Origin: an uncultured Eubacterium sp.
Lineage (GTDB): Bacteria; Bacillota; Clostridia; Lachnospirales; Lachnospiraceae
Length of the DNA: 11,262 nucleotides
NCBI GenBank assembly: GCA_910579145.1
Contig: CAJTTQ010000083.1
Span: 1-11,262, forward strand
Direction of reading: 5' to 3'
Shown here: positions 7,801-11,262 of the stretch, piece by piece
Layout of the letters: each line of letters starts with the position of its first letter
How positions within the stretch are numbered: the stretch's first letter is position 1
Position numbers and translations under genes: made by a program
Notes under the pieces: generated by a model
Seen by the model: the letters and a program-made list of their open reading frames with translations, nothing else
Database searches by the model: none
What the model was told of the DNA's origin: nothing

Positions 7801-8585
7801 CCGCCAAACACATTATTCGGCCACTTCACATTTGGTTCTAAATAGGCACCATCGACATAACCAGCCTGCACCAGACCGATCGTTCCGTCAAACGTATCCC
7901 CGCCTTTTAATCCCTCTTTGATCTGTTCATTATAATACCCGATTCCATAATCTAATTTGGATTCATTTGCTTTATGCGCGCTGTTCGAATCGTATGTGCC
8001 GTCACCGCCAGTCCGGCCTTCTCCATATAACACGATCGTATTCTTGCCAAACTTGCTGTCAAGCTCTTTTCGAATCTGATTCATCGTAGTCACGTCATGT
8101 ATTCCCATAAGGTCAAAGCGGAAACCGTCCAGATTATATTCTTCCGCCCAATAAGAAACAGAATCGATCATAAACTTACGGAACATAGCGCTTTCGCTTC
8201 TGGTGGCATTTCCATAGCCGGATTGGTCATTGTATGTCAAGTCGTCATTCAGCTTATAATAATAGCCCGGCATGATCTTATTAAAATTAGAATCCGTGAC
8301 ATCTGATGTATGGCTGTAGGCAACATCCATGATTACCTTGATTCCCGCATCATGCAGCGCCTGTATCATTTCTTTCATTTCCGTGATACGGACATTACCG
8401 TCATATGGATCACTGGAATAGGACCCCTCCGGCACATTGTAATTCTTCGGGTCATAACCTAAGCTGTAACTATTTTGGGCATCAGCGCTGACGTTTGTCT
8501 CATCTACGGATGCAAAATCATACATCGGGAGGATCTGTACATGTGTTATTCCTAGTTGTTTTAAGTAATCCACACAGGATGCCAC
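4872..8585 (-). CDS. pulA: Pullulanase catalytic and C-terminal fragment, downstream of the stop
   Basis: The 1,237-residue remainder, if translation restarted at the GTG at 8585 (an AAGGA lies three bases before it, tighter than usual). In full-length numbering the GH13 motifs are YSLGYDP at 258-264, DVAYSHT at 305-311 (region I), FRFDLMG with nucleophile Asp376 (region II), GEG with acid/base Glu407 (region III) and SAHDN with Asp514 (region IV). All three catalytic acids are present. The usual family forms are YNWGYDP and a YNH region I, so Trp to Leu and Asn to Ser are unusual. The CBM26-like module contains WPGTKLT. The last repeats, each built around KYRF/YKF, KWRPKKAG/NWRPKESG and a YxVY strand, are strongly basic. 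There is no LPXTG sortase signal. Without the first fragment this product has no export signal. Confidence 0.72.
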   Translation of the reverse strand: MASCVDYLKQLGITHVQILPMYDFASVDETNVSADAQNSYSLGYDPKNYNVPEGSYSSDPYDGNVRITEMKEMIQALHDAGIKVIMDVAYSHTSDVTDSNFNKIMPGYYYKLNDDLTYNDQSGYGNATRSESAMFRKFMIDSVSYWAEEYNLDGFRFDLMGIHDVTTMNQIRKELDSKFGKNTIVLYGEGRTGGDGTYDSNSAHKANESKLDYGIGYYNEQIKEGLKGGDTFDGTIGLVQAGYVDGAYLEPNVKWPNNVFGGIMGSVGYTSGEWGMWRPFWSKSSNCCLSYVSAHDNLTLWDKLAEGSERDFASVDDKMLRMNKMAGSVVLVSKGGVFMQAGEEFARTKNGEDNSQSSSGSVNKIDWNRVNTYSDIQQYYQGMIRIRKAFSGFRSILTRGVDNWAPENNNIEWISKEEAGMTAFYETNDVPGEWNRIAVLINNAVSDQTVDLIASDEWVMIADGTKAGVEKIKESGSDITVSGKSVVVAVPKDTFEENHVSKNEPPVITCDTSFRVSSDEILSFTVETSDPEGDAVTLEADGIPEGASFDVTTGVFRWEDPAVGEYTVTLTARDNKTAVTKTVTIIVTLGLKDLIRQAEEKNYQKKDFTEEIYQSFENALANAREVADRNETDDVKIQAALHDLSEAYENINREAAAKEGLAEALEKAKTRLAAAEQDPANYEAEAAADLKTVISDAEEFIKMVHSTEEYLSKEEDLEYAVKACKCLTANPLIRIKADDWRNPAVYVWTGEGDTAVTFTESWPGTKLTEKDREGWFILKLPEGTSGYSLIVNDGTAGTATRTADIAAITGSVDVTVTSFSGNACTYTKREYAVEGGASEPDKTALGVQITKAENVINENPGSINLEQLKNSYHWAKTVYQDKIASQVAINRSTRALKKSITAVLQGNAVNPTEPSEKPVKPSESPVEPSENPAKPSENPAKPSQSPVKPSENPAKPSQSPAKPSENPAKPSKKPSEPSENPAKPSENPIKPSAKPSEPSENPEKPSTKPNENPAKPNEVPEKPGGNLTGPGGELTIPGTKPSTEEPVRKLEIANVTIGKASGTAQVGDTISISVQSTGGTGIIKYRFLVKKSFSTVIGDDSISSSAKWRPKKAGKYSITVYAKDDGGNAAEKTITSYTVNKKLKVSSFKASPASKKAKAGQKVKLTVKASGGTKKYRYKFRYKRSGTKKIKGISNYRSKKAANWRPKESGRYTLYVYVRDKTTKRTAKKIIRNYIVS
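5526..5855 (-). repeat. Proline-rich 7-residue repeat linker in the pullulanase
   Basis: About 110 residues made of variants of ENPAKPS (21-bp units), including QSPVKPS, ENPIKPS and EPSENPE. Such Pro/Lys/Glu/Ser linkers extend domains away from the cell surface or through the wall. The near-identical units could change in number by recombination. Open frames on the opposite strand here (Phe/Gly/Ser-rich) are by-products of the repeat. Confidence 0.85.
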
Positions 8586-8642
8586 TCTTCCTTCCCCGCC
8601 AATCGTTGTTCTTTCCGTGAAGGCTTTATACGTTCCACGATT

Positions 8643-8645
8643 TTA
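8643..8645 (-). other. In-frame TAA nonsense codon in pullulanase
   Basis: On the minus strand the frame reads SGVSE-TAA-NRGTYKAFTE. A single-base change (for example AAA to TAA) explains it, since family members usually have a sense codon, often Lys, here. No frame shift is involved: both sides share the frame exactly. Confidence 0.9.
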
Positions 8646-9239
8646 CTCTGACACGCCTGAACTTACGTCGATCGAAAAATCCCTTATATGAATTTCCCAT
8701 ACGATCATATCACTTAGCAGTGTCTCTTCTCTCTGGTAGTTTTTGTCCCAATGTTTTGGATCTGTACTGTCCAGATCTACTACCATAGCCCTGTCGCCGT
8801 TTACCCCAGCCGCTTTCGCATAGGGATCAACGGCTTCTCTTGTAATTTCATCTACAGTTACCTTGTATGTATAATATGTATTTACGATATCTCCTGTAAC
8901 TTCTGCGCTCCACACGCCTTTATCGCCTTTCGTCATAGGCGTCTCGCTTATGGCGCTGCCGCCATTTCCCGCTTCAAATCTGCAGAGAACTACCGAAGAC
9001 GCTTCGGGTGACCATACTTTAAATGTAGTCTTTTCGGGCGTATACGTACATCCTAGATCATCCCCGCTGTAAGCATTTTCCTCATCATAGCTCCCCCCCC
9101 CGAACAAGCGTTCGCCTCTCACCTCCTCGATTTCTTTTGCATATACTTCCGCAGACGGAACAATGTCCATCACAGAAACAGCCAGTACACCGGCAAGAAA
9201 GCAACTTATTAATTTTCTTTTTATTAAATTCATAATCAT
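8643..9239 (-). CDS. Pullulanase N-terminal fragment: signal peptide and CBM48 module
   Basis: The 198-residue part before the internal stop. The signal peptide has a basic start (IKRK), a hydrophobic core at about 10-27 and a VYA site with likely cleavage after Ala34. The beta module around 62-165 (YTPEKTTFKVWSPEAS at 66-81, then VDPYAK at 137-142) is the CBM48-type domain that precedes type I pullulanase catalytic barrels. The fragment ends just after VWEIHIRDFSID, where the barrel begins, so alone it would be a secreted binding domain without catalysis. The start at 9239 has AAAGGA eight bases upstream. Codons 47-49 are a run of nine G. Confidence 0.75.
   Translation of the reverse strand: MIMNLIKRKLISCFLAGVLAVSVMDIVPSAEVYAKEIEEVRGERLFGGGSYDEENAYSGDDLGCTYTPEKTTFKVWSPEASSVVLCRFEAGNGGSAISETPMTKGDKGVWSAEVTGDIVNTYYTYKVTVDEITREAVDPYAKAAGVNGDRAMVVDLDSTDPKHWDKNYQREETLLSDMIVWEIHIRDFSIDVSSGVSE
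9093..9101 (-). repeat. Nine-G homopolymer inside the pullulanase coding sequence
   Basis: The minus strand reads TTC-GGGGGGGGG-AGC, encoding Phe46, Gly47-49 and Ser50, just after the mature N-terminus. Glycine has synonymous codons, so an uninterrupted run is not required by the protein. Runs of this length slip during replication and are classic on/off switches in surface genes of some bacteria. With nine G the frame is open. Confidence 0.9.
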
Positions 9240-9291
9240 GTTTCGGTTCCTTTCGTTTTTACTATATTTTTTTATGAAACAATAATATCAT

Positions 9292-9329
9292 CTATTGATT
9301 TTAACGTTGTCCTGATGTAAAATCAATAG
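9292..9329. promoter_or_regulatory. Symmetric divergent promoter in a 12-bp perfect inverted repeat
   Basis: CTATTGATTTTA (9292-9303) and its exact reverse complement (9318-9329) flank a 14-base centre. On the plus strand TTGATT (9295-9300), 17 bases, then TAAAAT (9318-9323). On the minus strand the same elements occur at 9326-9321 and 9303-9298, again with 17 bases between. Each arm thus carries a -35 for one direction and a -10 for the other. Matches to consensus are 4/6 and 5/6. Predicted starts are near 9291 for pullulanase and 9330 for the small gene. The repeat could also be an operator. Confidence 0.5.
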
Positions 9330-9343
9330 TGTTGATACAAAAA

Positions 9344-9377
9344 TGAGATAATCTCCTGCATTTGTGCTTTTGCAGGA
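9344..9377 (+). promoter_or_regulatory. Possible extended -10 and hairpin in the small-gene leader
   Basis: TGAGATAAT at 9344-9352 resembles an extended -10 (TGn plus 5/6 of TATAAT), an alternative promoter for the gene at 9427. It overlaps the dyad GAGAT-A-ATCTC (9345-9355). TCCTGCA (9354-9360) and TGCAGGA (9371-9377) then form a 7-bp stem with a 10-base loop. No T-run follows, so it is not a terminator. Confidence 0.35.
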
Positions 9378-9390
9378 AAGGATTTGAAAC

Positions 9391-9404
9391 TTAAAACGCT
9401 GACA
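9391..9404. promoter_or_regulatory. cre-like site for catabolite repression
   Basis: TTAAAACGCTGACA matches 12 of 14 positions of the CcpA-type cre consensus TGAAARCGYTTNCA, including the central CG. It lies 23-36 bases before the small-gene start, where a bound repressor could block elongation, and about 100 bases upstream of the predicted pullulanase transcription start. A starch-degrading gene is a usual target of such control. Confidence 0.4.
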
Positions 9405-9426
9405 ACAATGTAAGAAGGGAAACCAT

Positions 9427-9693
9427 ATGACAATTAACAATACCGAATATGATCTGGACCTCCTTTTACAGAAACATGGTCCCAATGTAATAGACTCCGC
9501 ACGTGAACTCCGTGCTGCCACAGGTGTCACATTAAAAGACGCCATGAATATCATCGATACTTATCAAAAGAATGGTATCCTGCCTAAAACAGGCTCTGCT
9601 GAACCAGATAACTCAAAAGGTTTTATTATCAAACTGTTGTTATTCTGTCTGGTTTTAGGCATCCTTATCAATATTTTTATCAGTCTGTACTGA
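9427..9693 (+). CDS. Small membrane protein with L7/L12-like helical motif
   Basis: An 88-residue protein of unknown role. Residues about 20-47 (VIDSARELRAATGVTLKDA at 21-39) follow the pattern of the ribosomal protein L7/L12 C-terminal domain: VI, a basic helix, TG, then LK(D/E)A. A short linker leads to one hydrophobic segment at about 66-88 (FIIKLLLFCLVLGILINIFI) that would anchor the C-terminus in the membrane, leaving the N-terminal part in the cytoplasm (inference). It is well supported as a gene: AAGGG lies seven bases before the ATG and a control region precedes it. It is divergent from pullulanase and convergent with the methyltransferase gene, with only nine bases between the ends. 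No catalytic residues are recognisable; a protein-contact role is the most one can suggest. Confidence 0.8.
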   Translation: MTINNTEYDLDLLLQKHGPNVIDSARELRAATGVTLKDAMNIIDTYQKNGILPKTGSAEPDNSKGFIIKLLLFCLVLGILINIFISLY

Positions 9694-9702
9694 TAATACA
9701 GA
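9684..9702. terminator. Weak dyad between convergent gene ends
   Basis: TCTGTA-CTGATAA-TACAGA overlaps the stop of the small gene and fills the nine bases before the end of the methyltransferase gene. A 6-bp A/T-rich stem without a T-run is a poor terminator, but no better one separates these convergent genes. Confidence 0.2.
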
Positions 9703-10398
9703 TCACTTTGCCTTCCTCAAAAGGATATGATGAAAGAATGCAATATTCCGGTATTCCGCTATATCGGAAACCCTCTGCTCCAATTTCATCATCTCCCTCT
9801 GCCAATCCTCCTCTTTTTGGATTTCCTGATCCTGTTGAAGATCCCAAAAAGTTCTCATGCCAAACACTTTTTCAATCTGTAATCCCGGCGCCCATTTCTC
9901 GAGTTCTTCATCCTCATAATACGAAATCTGCCCATACTGCCGAGCCGCACCGTTCCGGCCATCCAGCAGATCATTGGCGTGGTCAAAATTGTTCAAAAGC
10001 ACCGCCATCTGCATCACCCTTCCCGGTCTGTTATGTTTTAATACGGAAAGAAGACCGCCGTCTTTTAACAGCCTTTGAAACTCTTTCACGATCTCCTCAC
10101 GCTCTGAGGCATACTCCAGTACATTATGGCACAGTATGATATCGAACGATCGATCGGCATATTCCGACAGACATGTTATATCGCCACAAATTTGTTCCAC
10201 ACCGTCATACGTATTGCAAAACAGTGTCTGCTCGTCTGGATCTATACCGATCACTGTATTTTTCTCGGCGTAATGTGCACCCATGACGCCGCTGCCGCAG
10301 CCAAATTCCAATATACGCTTGCCCGAGAACTGTCCTAATTGCTCCCATGTCAATTTCTTTTGGAGTTTTTCCCATACATCTAATTCCTCTACCTTCAT
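9703..10398 (-). CDS. SAM-dependent methyltransferase, CmoM/SmtA-like
   Basis: A 231-residue class I methyltransferase. Motif I is ILEFGCGSGVMG (29-40), the acidic end of strand 2 is Asp53 in GIDPD, GD at 72-73 follows, and strand 4 is FDIILCHNVLEYA (85-97), then LLKDGGLLSVL (110-120). Beyond the core, NNFDHAND (136-143), a MRTFWDL element (181-187) and the ending EYRNIAFFHHILLRK match the layout of E. coli CmoM/SmtA, which methylates the carboxymethoxyuridine of tRNA wobble positions. The similarity is from memory of that sequence and the real substrate is uncertain, since no cmoA or cmoB is present here. GGAGG lies seven bases before the ATG. The unrecognised gene ending at 10450 is 51 bases upstream on the same strand, so the two may be cotranscribed. 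Confidence 0.82.
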   Translation of the reverse strand: MKVEELDVWEKLQKKLTWEQLGQFSGKRILEFGCGSGVMGAHYAEKNTVIGIDPDEQTLFCNTYDGVEQICGDITCLSEYADRSFDIILCHNVLEYASEREEIVKEFQRLLKDGGLLSVLKHNRPGRVMQMAVLLNNFDHANDLLDGRNGAARQYGQISYYEDEELEKWAPGLQIEKVFGMRTFWDLQQDQEIQKEEDWQREMMKLEQRVSDIAEYRNIAFFHHILLRKAK

Positions 10399-10449
10399 GA
10401 CTGATCCTCCAAATACATTCTGCTATCGTATAACCACAACAACCAAAAC

Positions 10450-11262
10450 CTACAGTTTCATTTTCTCATGTGGGACTTTTGCGAGAAAGTCCACCTCTTC
10501 AAGATTGGAAAAATACTCATACACCGCTGTTTTAAGCTGTTCGAGAGAAATAATATCCCGTTCTTTTGGGGTATATTGACCGAACGGTGTGACAAGTTTT
10601 ATCCGCTTGGTATTCTCACAGTCGGGATTTATCATCGCATACGCCCTGCGTCCACCCAGATCGAACCAGGCTTCGCAGACAAATTGATTTCCCACTCCGT
10701 AGAATTGAAAAAATCCATCGTGAGAATTGAAAATCACAAAGTCCTCTTTTCCCTCCGCGACAAGGGATATGTAGTAGTCTGATTCTTTCAAATCAATTTT
10801 CTCGATCTTTCCACCACTGGCCATTTCAACATCAGGAACCCGCAACACTCCCGTTTTCGGCCATTCGCCATTCACGATAGAGAACACCACATCAACGAAG
10901 CTTTTTATGCTATCCTCTTCGCCGTTCAGAATCCGCTTGTGGGCTTTGGTGATCGGTGAAGCAGAAGTTTGGGTGCCAGGAATACTCAGTATAGGAAGTC
11001 CGTCATCCTCGACCCAGACACCCCCTTTTTCAGCCAGTCCGCAGCGCAGCAGCATCTCCCCGATATATGCTCCGAACAAAACTGCGACATTCCACAAGAT
11101 TTTTGCCCCCTCATCGCTGTCATACTTATCAAGATTATCATGATGGGCTCCTAGCAAAGTATCAACGTTTTTGGCACTTTCTTTTGTATAATCAAGCACG
11201 ATCCCACTCTGCATGGCAAATAGCACCGCATCCTCCGCCATATTTTTTGCCGTATCATTAAA
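10450..11262 (-). CDS. Unrecognised protein, 5' end beyond the window
   Basis: At least 270 residues, open to the right edge. The first internal Met (11241) has no ribosome binding site and the seven codons before it read on in frame (FNDTAKN), so the true start is probably outside. No known family is identified with confidence. The first half is helical and contains the stretch VLFGAYIGEMLLRCGLAEKG followed by VWVEDDGLPILSIPG and KRILNGEEDSI; this gives an alternating helix and strand look seen in several uncharacterised cytoplasmic families. The second half is beta-rich with aromatic residues (YYISLVAEG, GFFQFYGVG, EAWFDLGGRRAYAMI). There is no signal peptide or membrane helix in the visible part, so it is probably cytosolic. 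It precedes the methyltransferase gene by 51 bases. Confidence 0.7.
   Translation of the reverse strand, partial: FNDTAKNMAEDAVLFAMQSGIVLDYTKESAKNVDTLLGAHHDNLDKYDSDEGAKILWNVAVLFGAYIGEMLLRCGLAEKGGVWVEDDGLPILSIPGTQTSASPITKAHKRILNGEEDSIKSFVDVVFSIVNGEWPKTGVLRVPDVEMASGGKIEKIDLKESDYYISLVAEGKEDFVIFNSHDGFFQFYGVGNQFVCEAWFDLGGRRAYAMINPDCENTKRIKLVTPFGQYTPKERDIISLEQLKTAVYEYFSNLEEVDFLAKVPHEKMKL

Larger units (their letters stand above)
4872..9239 (-). pseudogene. pulA: Secreted multi-domain type I pullulanase, interrupted by one stop codon
   Basis: One continuous reading frame of 1,455 codons broken only by a TAA (8643-8645) at codon 199. Domains in order: signal peptide 1-34, CBM48-type module about 62-165, GH13 (pullulanase type I) catalytic region about 175-715, a He_PIG/cadherin-like Ig domain about 722-807, two FIVAR-like helical segments about 808-945, a CBM26-like starch-binding module about 949-1053, a third helical segment about 1058-1123, a proline-rich linker 1129-1238, and two tyrosine-motif beta repeats about 1268-1455. 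The intact enzyme would be exported and cleave alpha-1,6 bonds in pullulan, starch or glycogen. Frame and motifs are intact on both sides of the TAA and the flanking residues are family-like, so the lesion is either very recent or a sequencing error. Reading it as two separate genes is less likely, since the second half has no signal peptide. Confidence 0.85.

Overview
This window looks like a chromosomal segment of a Gram-positive anaerobe of the Clostridia, most likely a Lachnospiraceae-type gut bacterium. That placement is inference from gene content and style: strong AAGGAGG-type ribosome binding sites, a large secreted type I pullulanase with CBM26-like, FIVAR-like and tyrosine-motif modules, a YhhN-family lysoplasmalogenase (plasmalogens are typical of anaerobic clostridia), and an XRE regulator carrying membrane helices and a zinc ribbon. 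No mobile element, CRISPR array, tRNA or rRNA was seen.

Layout. 1-71: downstream of a regulator gene, with a probable short terminator. 72-677 (-): XRE-type regulator with two membrane helices and a C-terminal zinc ribbon; behind it, 731-779 holds two copies of a dyad that look like operators. 873-3072 (-): a six-helix membrane chemoreceptor-like protein followed by an overlapping lysoplasmalogenase gene, a probable translationally coupled pair. 3073-3288: a short gap with one 14-bp tandem duplication. 3289-4782 (-): glycerol kinase glpK. 4872-9239 (-): a 1,455-codon secreted pullulanase gene interrupted by a single in-frame TAA at codon 199, which also carries a nine-G tract near its 5' end. 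9240-9426: a dense divergent control region. 9427-9693 (+): a small membrane protein with an L7/L12-like helical motif. 9703-10398 (-): a CmoM/SmtA-like methyltransferase. 10450 to the right edge (-): an unrecognised protein, cut by the window at its 5' end.

How the parts relate. The pullulanase would be exported, bind starch or glycogen through CBM48- and CBM26-like modules and cleave alpha-1,6 branches. glpK lies 89 bp behind it on the same strand with no terminator visible between them, so the two may share a transcript. A catabolite-repression-like (cre) site and a perfectly symmetric inverted repeat lie between the pullulanase and the small membrane gene. Each arm of the repeat holds a -35 on one strand and a -10 on the other with 17-bp spacing, so the two genes may share one face-to-face promoter.

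The points most worth following are the nonsense codon, the poly-G tract, the symmetric promoter, the twin operators before the membrane-bound XRE regulator, and the overlapping chemoreceptor/lysoplasmalogenase pair.
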